Of a stretch of DNA of 19,193 bases, positions 12,460 through 19,193 are shown piece after piece. Made by a program: the position numbers and the translations under genes. The stretch spans positions 1-19,193 of the forward strand of contig CAUUGB010000017.1 of assembly GCA_963544615.1 (NCBI GenBank), in the 5' to 3' direction. The notes beneath the pieces are model-generated. The model was not told the DNA's origin. It saw only the letters and a list, made by a program, of their open reading frames with translations, and ran no database searches. Source of the DNA: CAUUGB01 sp963544615 (GTDB lineage: Bacteria > Patescibacteriota > Microgenomatia > UBA1400 > PJMF01). Every line of letters starts with the position of its first letter. The stretch's first letter is position 1.

Positions 12460-15441
12460 GTGACGTCGCCGCAGTTAATTACTCAATTTAGCAAAATTTT
12501 GCCCAAAGTGCTTGTGATTGGTGATGGGAGTGATTTAAGTTTAAGAGTGGCTAACTGTTTTAGAGAAAAAAATTTTAAGGTAGTTTATTACAGTAGCGAC
12601 AAGCTTTTTTGCGATCAAGCCTTAAAAGAAAAATTTGCTAAAAGCACCTATTATAAAATCATTTACTTTTTTAATTTAGTTGGCAATAAGCACTCTCTTT
12701 CCCAAGCTAAAAGAATTCTTGCTCACAGACACGAACCCATTCTTATTCTCACTCGTTTTGATACCCCAGTGGAACAAGATTTGCCTCGGACTCATCAGTG
12801 GTTTACTGATACTATAACTCAATATCAAAATATTAGCGATTTAGCCGAAAAATTTCCTAAATCGAGTATTTTAATTGCTCATGATGTTATTCTCAATGAT
12901 TTTGCTTGGCATCCCGCACAAAGCTTTTTTTTCTCGCGCCGAGACGAAGGGCAAATTCTCTCTCCCGGGTTTGGTTTTTCTTTTGTTAGTCAAGATAATT
13001 TTATTAACTACATTCAACCACTGCTTTTTTCCCCTTTTGATGGCGAAAAAATGATGTTGGTGACTAATAAAATTGCCGCTAAAAGTATTTTTGCTGCTTT
13101 AAGTGAAGTAACTTTGCCTAAATATCAAATCATCACCACCAAACTTAACTTAGCTGAATTTGAATTTCCTTTTCCCCTAGTGATTTATTCTGGTTTGTCA
13201 GACTTAAATTTTGTTCGCTACGATCATCGTTTTTTTACTCTTCTCCATCCTCCCCAGCCCAATGCTAAAAAGGCAATAGCAAAAATCCCTGTTAATCGCA
13301 GTGGCAATTTGCCAGCCTTAAAAAAATTAATTGCTCTCTCTATGCCTCCATCGTCTTATAGTCATAAAAAAATTCTTTCTCAAGCTAAAGCAATTTTAAC
13401 TCGTCGAGAGGAAGGTTTTTTGCGCCGCTATGCTAGTGCTGAGGCAGTGCAGGGACGCATTCCCATCAACTTAAAACACTTTGATTTTTTACCTATTACT
13501 AAAGCTTTTCAGGCTAAAAAAGCCTTAGAAATTAATTTTACTCCTCCCAGTTTTAAGCAATTGCGTATTCCTCCAGTGGTTATTCCGGTGCAAGCACCAC
13601 AATCACTTAATGTTGGTAAAGAAATTATTAATTTGCCAGTGGTTACTCAAGCTTCAACTGCTAGTGTTGTAGTAAAAAAAGCTCCTGCAACTAAAAATTT
13701 ACTCAAACGCAAAAAACTTTATCGTGCTTGGCGGCGTAAAAAGTATTTAGCTTTTTTACCCAAAATTGTCCTTTTAGGGCTAATTCCCTTATTGCTGGTT
13801 GGTGGAGGGGTGAGGTGGTATTTTTATTGGCGCTCTCATCAAACTCAATATGCTTTACAAAACTTTTTTGCTACTTGTAGCAGTGGTAATAATTGTTTAC
13901 AAGCGGGGGTAACTGCTTTTTCTCATGTTGAGGAGCTCCCCCCCACTGCTTTAAAAGATTTTTTACTCAGCGTTCAGCAATACGCTTTGGCTCAACAGGC
14001 TTTAGATAAACAAGTTGCCGCTGTCGGTAGTTATTTATGGCAAAACAATCAATTAAGTGGCAGCGAGTGTTTGTCAGCTTTATCTGCTGCTTTTAGTCAA
14101 GCTCAACAGGCTTATATAAAACTGCAAGGTCAGTGGGAGGATAAACAAGCAGAGTTGATTACTTTAACTACCAAAATTACTGAGTTGGAGAGAAATAATT
14201 TTGCTAAATATTTGCTATCGGCAAATAAAAACTTAACTTTATTGGAAAAAAATTTGCCTTTACTGACAAATTTATTGGAGCGAGAAGCTGTTTCTACTGC
14301 GGCAATTCTTTTTGATAGCTATGCCTTGCGTCAGGGTGGAGGGACAATTTATGGCTATGCTTTAAAGAAAATTGCTCCTGGAGTCAAGGAGCTTAAAGTT
14401 TATGATGTTGCCAGGGTTGCTTCTGACTCAGCAATTAAAATTAATCTGTCCGAAAAACTTGCTAAGCAAGATGTGATAAGTAATTCAGATGCAAGCGGTT
14501 TAGCTAATTTAGCTTTTGAGCGCAGTTTTGCTGACACCGCTGCTTTATCTGGGCAAGTTTTAACTTCTGCTTTAGGAGCAAAAATTGATTTGTTTTTAGG
14601 TGTAAGTTTTACCGCTAGTAGCCGGTTGACTACAGTTTTGTCAGGTGAGGCCACCAAAGAAACTCTACAAAAATTACAGCAACAAGCTGCTTATTCCCGT
14701 GGCCGTGAAGTTGGGCTTATTTCTCACTTAAATGCCGCAAATACCGCTCTTGCCACTGCCAACCAAGAAACCACCCTCAGTAAATATTTTTATGAGTTTT
14801 TAAGCCTCCTTAGTGAGGGAGAAATTTTGCTCTATTCCAGTGATGATGAACTGGCTAAGCAAATTAGCTCACTGCATTACGGAGCTGACCCCGATGACAT
14901 TAATTGTCCTACTAGTTTTGGGACTAAAACTTGCTTTTTAGATGTTGTCTCCCAGCACGATAATTATTTGCAGGCTAATAGCCTGTTAACTCAAACTGTT
15001 AGTCACACTGTGGAATTAACCCCAGCTGCCACTACTCATGTGCGCAAAATTGTTTTTGATAATACCAAAAGTCAGCAAGCAGCTCTTGATTATTTAAGCT
15101 TTTCTCTCCCCCACACTGCCAGAGTTGAAGCTTTAGTTGTGGACGAAGTGAGAGAAAAACTCGATCAAAATCAGGGAGTGATGTTAACTATTCCTGCTGG
15201 AGAAAGTAGTGTGGTGAGTCTTACCTTTACCATTCAAAGAGATATTAGCGAAAATGATTTAACCTATAGTTTTTATCAGCAACATCAGTTTGGTTTAAGT
15301 GGGCAAAAGATTCAAGTTATTATTAACAATCGTTTGCCATATGCACAAAAAATCATTGCTCCATCGGCAATAAATGAACAAAAGAGTATTATTTTCAATC
15401 CCCAAATTGATAAAAGTTTTCAAGGAGCAGTGGTTTTTTAA
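12460..15441 (+). CDS. Large DUF4012-like membrane protein with N-terminal Rossmann-like domain
   Basis: A 993-residue protein with three parts. Residues 1-270 look like a nucleotide-sugar epimerase/SDR-type Rossmann fold (KVLVIGDGSDLSLRVANCF, then YKIIYFFNLVG). The usual Gly pattern and the catalytic Tyr-x3-Lys are not evident, so it is probably degenerate. A basic stretch (KRKKLYRAWRRKK) then leads into one membrane span at about 430-452, which puts the N-part inside and residues 455-993 outside. The outer part has a coiled-coil-like region (about 480-620), then LRQGGGTIYGYAL near 623-635, which resembles the RPTGGFIGS hallmark of DUF4012, and a C-terminal beta region with hydrophobic strands and an IPAGESSVVSLTF segment like the DUF4012 tail. 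DUF4012 proteins are common in Patescibacteria and their function is unknown. The GTG start is supported by a promoter 7 bases upstream. An envelope role is inferred. Confidence 0.8.
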   Translation: MTSPQLITQFSKILPKVLVIGDGSDLSLRVANCFREKNFKVVYYSSDKLFCDQALKEKFAKSTYYKIIYFFNLVGNKHSLSQAKRILAHRHEPILILTRFDTPVEQDLPRTHQWFTDTITQYQNISDLAEKFPKSSILIAHDVILNDFAWHPAQSFFFSRRDEGQILSPGFGFSFVSQDNFINYIQPLLFSPFDGEKMMLVTNKIAAKSIFAALSEVTLPKYQIITTKLNLAEFEFPFPLVIYSGLSDLNFVRYDHRFFTLLHPPQPNAKKAIAKIPVNRSGNLPALKKLIALSMPPSSYSHKKILSQAKAILTRREEGFLRRYASAEAVQGRIPINLKHFDFLPITKAFQAKKALEINFTPPSFKQLRIPPVVIPVQAPQSLNVGKEIINLPVVTQASTASVVVKKAPATKNLLKRKKLYRAWRRKKYLAFLPKIVLLGLIPLLLVGGGVRWYFYWRSHQTQYALQNFFATCSSGNNCLQAGVTAFSHVEELPPTALKDFLLSVQQYALAQQALDKQVAAVGSYLWQNNQLSGSECLSALSAAFSQAQQAYIKLQGQWEDKQAELITLTTKITELERNNFAKYLLSANKNLTLLEKNLPLLTNLLEREAVSTAAILFDSYALRQGGGTIYGYALKKIAPGVKELKVYDVARVASDSAIKINLSEKLAKQDVISNSDASGLANLAFERSFADTAALSGQVLTSALGAKIDLFLGVSFTASSRLTTVLSGEATKETLQKLQQQAAYSRGREVGLISHLNAANTALATANQETTLSKYFYEFLSLLSEGEILLYSSDDELAKQISSLHYGADPDDINCPTSFGTKTCFLDVVSQHDNYLQANSLLTQTVSHTVELTPAATTHVRKIVFDNTKSQQAALDYLSFSLPHTARVEALVVDEVREKLDQNQGVMLTIPAGESSVVSLTFTIQRDISENDLTYSFYQQHQFGLSGQKIQVIINNRLPYAQKIIAPSAINEQKSIIFNPQIDKSFQGAVVF

Positions 15442-15470
15442 TTTGAGGGCAAAAGTGGTTTTTACTCCTG

Positions 15471-15479
15471 TGATATAAT
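15471..15479 (+). promoter_or_regulatory. Extended -10 for rplY (leaderless type)
   Basis: TGA plus TATAAT (15474-15479), ending 8 bases before the ATG at 15488. No -35 at normal spacing. Confidence 0.6.
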
Positions 15480-15487
15480 AGCAGTCT

Positions 15488-16144
15488 ATGTTGAAACATT
15501 CACTTGAGGTAAAAAAACGCGATCTTAAAGTTAAAAACAAGGTTTATCGTCGCGAAGGATTGGTGGTTGCCAATCTTTATGGTAAAGGCGACAGTCAGGC
15601 TTTGCTCATTGAGCAAAAAGCTTTAAGCAAGCTGCTACCACAAATTAGCGAATCTACAGTAATATATTTACATCTTGAAGGAGGGGAAGCAGATATTCCT
15701 GCCATGGTTTATGAAGTACAAAAGAATGTTTTAACTGGAGAAGTACAGCATTTGTCACTGCGCCGGGTGAATCTTAAACAAAAGGTTACCGCTGCCATTC
15801 CCATTGAAGTTACCGGTGTTTTTGGAGTTCCAGAGGCGGTTTATCTTTTAGTTAAAGACGAAGTAGAAGCTCAGGCTTTGCCTACCGATTTACCGGAAAA
15901 ATTTGTGGTTGATTTAAGCCAGTTAACTGCTATTGGTCAACAAATTACTTTTGCTGATTTAACTTATGATCGCCGCAAAATTAAATTACTTTTGGAAAGC
16001 GATCAAGAGCCCATTGTGGTGGTCGACGCCACCAAAGCCGAAGTAGAGGAAGAAGTAGCCGTTCCTGAGACTGAAGCTGCCCCTGCTTCCGCTCCTACTG
16101 CTGACAGTCAGGACGCAGCGGCAGAAAAAAAGGCAGAGAAATAA
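15488..16144 (+). CDS. rplY: Large ribosomal subunit protein bL25, CTC form
   Basis: Binds 5S rRNA in the 50S subunit. The N-terminal ~90 residues match the 5S-binding domain (LEVKKRDLKVKNKVYRREG, then NLYGKG and the VYEVQKNVLTGEVQHLSLRR stretch). Residues about 95-185 form the second beta domain of the CTC type (IPIEVTGVFGVPEAVYLLVK). Residues 185-218 are an Ala/Glu-rich acidic tail, common in this subfamily. At 218 residues it has the usual length for the two-domain form. It has its own promoter and is the last + strand gene before a convergent pair. The next gene, on the minus strand, ends only 8 bases away with no hairpin terminator between them. Confidence 0.94.
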   Translation: MLKHSLEVKKRDLKVKNKVYRREGLVVANLYGKGDSQALLIEQKALSKLLPQISESTVIYLHLEGGEADIPAMVYEVQKNVLTGEVQHLSLRRVNLKQKVTAAIPIEVTGVFGVPEAVYLLVKDEVEAQALPTDLPEKFVVDLSQLTAIGQQITFADLTYDRRKIKLLLESDQEPIVVVDATKAEVEEEVAVPETEAAPASAPTADSQDAAAEKKAEK

Positions 16145-16152
16145 TTTTTTAA

Positions 16153-16764
16153 TTAATTTTGTTTTAAGTAGGGACTATTGGGGTCAAGATTTCTTGCTTT
16201 CTCCAACCAGAATAAATATTTTTCCCAATTGCCCAGATAATAATGGGCTAGAGCACGGTTGAGAGCTTGAGTTTGCGAGGTGTAGGCGAGCAGCTGAGGT
16301 TTGGTAAAATTTTCTTGGCGTAGTAATTGGTTAATTTCTTGCTCGTTTAATTTAATTTTGCTGCTGGTGGTGGCCAGATTGATTTCTTTAGGCGGATTAA
16401 GAATTTGCTCATTGGCAAAACTTAATTTTTTTTCTGCCACTAGTTTTTGTTGGAGCTGTTTGTTTGTTTGGGCTTGATAAGCTAACTCGGCTCCATGAAG
16501 TAAAACTAGCACTATGAGCGCCGCAGTCACTGCCCAACTATAAACCCAATAAGAAAAATCTTTTTTTTGACTATTGTGGTCACCAGCAAATAGGGTGACT
16601 ATAGTTTCACTCAGTCTAGCGGCGGCAAACACAATTAAATCAACTCCGGGCAATAAAAGTAAAATTAGTAAATAAAAAGGCCAAAGCGGGTAGAGCCACC
16701 AATTGGTTTTAGATGGTGGTGGTAAGGGATTTTGGCCAGACACTAGTGGCGAGGAGTTTTTCAT
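16153..16764 (-). CDS. Two-span membrane protein with C-terminal TPR-like segment, unknown function
   Basis: I do not recognise a named family. The 203-residue protein has a Pro-rich cytoplasmic start (NPLPPPSKTNWW), a hydrophobic segment at about 22-52 (LWPFYLLILLLLPGVDLIVF), a loop, a second span at about 73-97 (YSWAVTAALIVLVLLHGAEL), a helical Lys/Gln-rich stretch and a final helix pair (ALAHYYLGNWEKYLFWLEKA, then RNLDPNSPY) that reads like one tetratricopeptide repeat. The ATG lies 56 bases inside the 3' end of valS in another frame. The overlap is long, but TGG plus TACAAT ends 8 bases before this ATG, matching the promoter placement seen elsewhere here, so the start is credible. A later GTG (Val8) is an alternative. 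It ends 8 bases from the bL25 stop. Confidence 0.75.
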   Translation of the reverse strand: MKNSSPLVSGQNPLPPPSKTNWWLYPLWPFYLLILLLLPGVDLIVFAAARLSETIVTLFAGDHNSQKKDFSYWVYSWAVTAALIVLVLLHGAELAYQAQTNKQLQQKLVAEKKLSFANEQILNPPKEINLATTSSKIKLNEQEINQLLRQENFTKPQLLAYTSQTQALNRALAHYYLGNWEKYLFWLEKARNLDPNSPYLKQN

Positions 16765-18982
16765 TTCCCACTATTGTACCAAGTTCTTGCCAAATCTTTT
16801 CAGTCACAAAAGGGACAAAAGGGTGAAGTAGTTGCAACATCACTCTTAGTCCCAGGGTCACCAGCTTTTTTGAAAGCTGTGAATTTTTAGCCCATTCAAT
16901 TGCTTGATCACAATAAAAATGCCAAAATTCATCGTAGAGCACATCAGCAGCAGTACCAATTTTATACTGGTCTAAAAGGGAGCTAATTTGGGTAATTAAG
17001 TGATTAATTTTTAGTTGAAATTCTTGGTCTTTGGGTAGGGGAGAGTTGTTGGTGACACTCTCTTGGTGTAAAAGTTTAACAAAGCGAGCCGCATTCCAAA
17101 TTTTATTAGTTAAATTTCTGGCTGCCTTAAAATCTCCCTCGCCAATAGATTTGTCCATTCCCGGTGTAGAGCGAACCACTAGGGCAAAACGCAGAGCGTC
17201 GGCACCATATTTGGCGACCACGTCTAGGGGGTTAATCACATTGCCTTTAGACTTACTCATTTTTTGACCTTTTTGGTCGCGTACCAACCCATGCAAATAA
17301 ACACGCTTAAAAGGCAGTTTGCCAGTGACAAAGTTACCAATCAGCAACATGCGCATTACCCAAAAGGGGAGAATATCGTAACCGGTTTCTAGCACGGCAG
17401 CAGGATAATAGCGCTTAAAATCTCCGGGACGATTATTCATTAAGGTAGAAAACGGCCATTGACTGGAAGAAAACCAAGTATCAAAAGTGTCGGTTTCTTG
17501 AATTAACTCTTGGCTGTTTTGCTCATCTAATTTGAGGATGTACTTTGCTTTTGCTGGAGCAATCAGTGATTGTAGTCCTTGCTTAATTTCATCCAGAGAA
17601 TATTTGGGCAATAATTTGCCTAAAGTGCCGCTCACCACGTATTTGCCGTTATCTAGGGCTTTAATAGTAATACCGTCTCCGGAGTGTTTGTGGTTGGTTA
17701 AAAAACTGACTGCAATTTTAGGATTACTTTGGGCGTGATACCAAATTGGCAGTCTAATACCCCACACAATTTGTCGCGAAATATTCCAATCGCGCAAATT
17801 AGTTAGCCAGTGATGTAAAATTTTGTCGTGGCCAGCACCATAAATAGTTAGCTCACCAGCAGCAATTTTTTTGAGTACTTTTTGTGCTAGGGGTGTGGTT
17901 TTAATAAAAAACTGTGCTCGTGGTAGCGGTTCTAGGGGGCTTTGACAACGGTAACAAGCAGAAATTTGCGTTTGATATTGAGGGTCAATTTTGGCCACTA
18001 GTCCTTTAGCTTGTAAGTTGGCTACTACTTCTTGGCGGGCAGCTGCTACTTTAAGACCTTGATATTTGCCCGCAGCCTTAGTAAGTTTGCCAGCAAAGTC
18101 AATGACTTGAACTGGAGTGGGTAGGTTGCGGCGATGTCTTTGCCAAAATTCATAATCATGATGATCGTGATAGGGAGTAATTTTTACCACTCCAGTGCCA
18201 AATTCGGGGTCGACAAAATTATCGGCAATTACTTTAAGTTTGCTTTTGCCTAGCACGTCTTCAATAGTAATTTCTTGATTATGATAGCGTTGATAGCGTT
18301 TATCTTGAGGATGAACCGCTAGAGCAATGTCGCCAAATTTTGTTTCTGGTCTAGTGGTAGCCACTACTAAAGGACCATAGTTAAGGTAATAAAGGGGGGT
18401 GGTTTTAGTTAGGTGCTTGACTTCCAGGTCAGAAAAAGCTGTCCCACATTTAGGACAATAATTAATTAGGCGTAAATCACGATACACCAAGTTTTTTTCG
18501 GCAAGTTTGGCGAATGTTTGTTTAACTGTGGCTACCATGTCGGGGGAGAGCATGTACTTAAAACGTGACCAATCAAGTGAAAAGCCTAGTTTTTTGAGTT
18601 GATTTTTGGCAATGTCGGCATTTTCTTGCACATAGTCCCAAATCATTTGATATAGGGTTTCTCGGTCAAATTGGAACCGTGACAAGCCTTTTTTTTGCAA
18701 TTTTTTTTCAAACACAAATTGAGTTTCAATGCCGGCGTGATCAACTCCGGGAAGCCAGAGAGTATCCTCTAATAACATTCTATGGTACCTAATGAGAATA
18801 TCCTCAATAGTGTACATAGCGTGACCAACATGCAAAGGGTCATTGGCATTTGGTGGAGGTAAGGGGATAAAATAACTCCCGCATTTTTTGCGACTATTAA
18901 CAGCTGTACCTGTAATAAAAATACTATGCCACACTCTGCTTATCTCATCTTCGCAGCGCTGGTGGTTATACTTGCTCTCCAT
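16709..18982 (-). CDS. valS: Valyl-tRNA synthetase, short form
   Basis: Charges tRNA-Val. Class I signatures are intact: PPPNANDPLHVGHA (HVGH at residues 51-54), LWLPGVDHAGIETQFVFEK, the editing domain entry VVATTRPETKFGDIALAVHP, two CxxC pairs (CPKCG and CYRCQ), WGIRLPIWY, FDTWFSSSQWP and KMSKS (K574-S578) followed by KGNVINPLDVVAKYGADALR. The ATG at 18982 gives 757 residues. An upstream ATG at 19000 is rejected because a perfect TATAAT lies between the two, ending 6 bases before the 18982 ATG. The protein ends shortly after the anticodon-binding domain (SVWPKSLTTTI), so the C-terminal coiled-coil arm usual in bacterial ValRS is missing, and it is well below the usual length of nearly 900 residues. 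It is transcribed against replication on the right replichore. Confidence 0.95.
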   Translation of the reverse strand: MESKYNHQRCEDEISRVWHSIFITGTAVNSRKKCGSYFIPLPPPNANDPLHVGHAMYTIEDILIRYHRMLLEDTLWLPGVDHAGIETQFVFEKKLQKKGLSRFQFDRETLYQMIWDYVQENADIAKNQLKKLGFSLDWSRFKYMLSPDMVATVKQTFAKLAEKNLVYRDLRLINYCPKCGTAFSDLEVKHLTKTTPLYYLNYGPLVVATTRPETKFGDIALAVHPQDKRYQRYHNQEITIEDVLGKSKLKVIADNFVDPEFGTGVVKITPYHDHHDYEFWQRHRRNLPTPVQVIDFAGKLTKAAGKYQGLKVAAARQEVVANLQAKGLVAKIDPQYQTQISACYRCQSPLEPLPRAQFFIKTTPLAQKVLKKIAAGELTIYGAGHDKILHHWLTNLRDWNISRQIVWGIRLPIWYHAQSNPKIAVSFLTNHKHSGDGITIKALDNGKYVVSGTLGKLLPKYSLDEIKQGLQSLIAPAKAKYILKLDEQNSQELIQETDTFDTWFSSSQWPFSTLMNNRPGDFKRYYPAAVLETGYDILPFWVMRMLLIGNFVTGKLPFKRVYLHGLVRDQKGQKMSKSKGNVINPLDVVAKYGADALRFALVVRSTPGMDKSIGEGDFKAARNLTNKIWNAARFVKLLHQESVTNNSPLPKDQEFQLKINHLITQISSLLDQYKIGTAADVLYDEFWHFYCDQAIEWAKNSQLSKKLVTLGLRVMLQLLHPFVPFVTEKIWQELGTIVGNEKLLATSVWPKSLTTTI
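16773..16781 (-). promoter_or_regulatory. Extended -10 for the 203-residue membrane protein, inside valS
   Basis: On the minus strand, TGG followed by TACAAT (16778 down to 16773), ending 8 bases before the ATG at 16764. It lies within the valS coding end. Confidence 0.5.
18967..18972 (+). promoter_or_regulatory. -10-like element for a possible small ORF
   Basis: TATACT ending 8 bases before the + strand ATG at 18981, the same placement as at other genes here. It lies inside the valS 5' coding part. No -35 or TGn. Confidence 0.3.
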
Positions 18983-19130
18983 GGGCACATTATACCGCAT
19001 TTACTGGAGACTATTTAAGTGGTTGCTAGTTTATTTCTTTTTTCTATCATGTTTTATTTTGTTTGTCAAATTTAATCTTTATCTGGAAAATGATGGTGCT
19101 TGTTATCAGCTGTATTGGCGATGGGGTTAA
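18981..19130 (+). CDS. Possible 49-residue single-span membrane protein, divergent from valS
   Basis: The ORF runs MGTLYRIYWRLFKW, then a hydrophobic span (LLVYFFFLSCFILFVKF), then a short polar tail (NLYLENDGACYQ) ending in LYWRWG. A basic N-terminus before the span predicts N-in topology. It is rich in Tyr and Trp, with YWR at both ends. Its ATG and that of valS overlap head to head in CCATGG, so only one or two bases separate the two start points. A TATACT 8 bases upstream fits the leaderless pattern. Against it: T-rich DNA readily yields Phe-rich ORFs, it matches no family I know, and the promoter has no -35. A longer reading from an ATG at 18888 lies inside valS and is less likely. Confidence 0.35.
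   Translation: MGTLYRIYWRLFKWLLVYFFFLSCFILFVKFNLYLENDGACYQLYWRWG
18989..18994 (-). promoter_or_regulatory. -10 element for valS (leaderless type)
   Basis: Perfect TATAAT on the minus strand, ending 6 bases before the ATG at 18982. It decides the start codon of valS. No clear -35. Confidence 0.6.
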
Positions 19131-19193
19131 TTTTAGTCCGTATTGTGACAGATACATATTGAACACTTTATCCACTCATAAAATCCTCTAGTT
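19131..19193 (+). other. Right-edge non-coding stretch
   Basis: No gene is seen in these 63 bases. TTGAAC (19159-19164) and TAAAAT (19179-19184) resemble promoter boxes, but the 14-base spacing is too short. TTATCCACT (19168-19176) is one base from a DnaA box. A gene may begin just beyond the window. Confidence 0.3.

Noticed and set aside
14400..14657. Minus-strand ORF inside the DUF4012-like gene
   Set aside because: No recognisable motif and no promoter; the + strand frame is continuous across it.
19168..19176. TTATCCACT as a second DnaA-box cluster
   Set aside because: A single one-mismatch site far from the skew switch; expected by chance in AT-rich DNA.

Overview
The window looks like the replication-origin region of a Candidate Phyla Radiation (Patescibacteria) chromosome, most likely from the Microgenomates side. 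This rests on recognising several things together: a stripped-down type IV secretion-like set (PrgI, a TraC-like protein, VirB4), a DUF4012-like membrane protein, a short YidC and YidD, a short ValRS, AT-rich DNA and very tight gene spacing. TGA is used as a stop (rnhA), so the recoded SR1/Gracilibacteria code does not apply. No tRNA, rRNA, CRISPR array, insertion sequence or hairpin terminator was seen.

Left part (2-7349, all + strand): an envelope/secretion block. It begins inside a large membrane protein that carries an M23-like peptidase domain. The coding frame is already open at base 2, so this gene continues beyond the window. Next come a membrane-anchored unknown protein, a PrgI-domain protein with a long Pro/Thr/Ser tail, a TraC-like protein and a VirB4-type ATPase. 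There is no VirD4, VirB11 or relaxase, so this resembles a cell-surface export machine or pilus more than a complete conjugation system.

Centre (7358-9263): dnaA, its promoter with a DnaA-box-like site between the -35 and -10, and a 328-base dnaA-dnaN gap that is the probable oriC. The + strand is C-rich to the left of this gap and G-rich to the right. The right-hand bias holds even across valS, which is coded on the minus strand, so it reflects replication rather than coding. The secretion genes and dnaA are therefore transcribed towards the origin.

Right part (9264-19193): dnaN, then rpmH-yidD-yidC-jag (rnpA is missing from its usual place), rnhA, a 993-residue DUF4012-like protein and the bL25 gene, all on +. 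On the minus strand, convergent with bL25, are valS and an overlapping membrane-protein gene. A possible 49-residue membrane protein diverges from the valS start.

The most striking shared feature is promoter placement. Ten genes (eleven with the small ORF) have a -10-like hexamer ending 6-9 bases before the start codon, usually preceded by TGn. RNA synthesis would then begin at or within a few bases of the initiation codon, so most transcription units here should be leaderless. Only operon-internal genes lack this, and only jag has a convincing Shine-Dalgarno sequence. The pattern also moves the valS start to an internal ATG.
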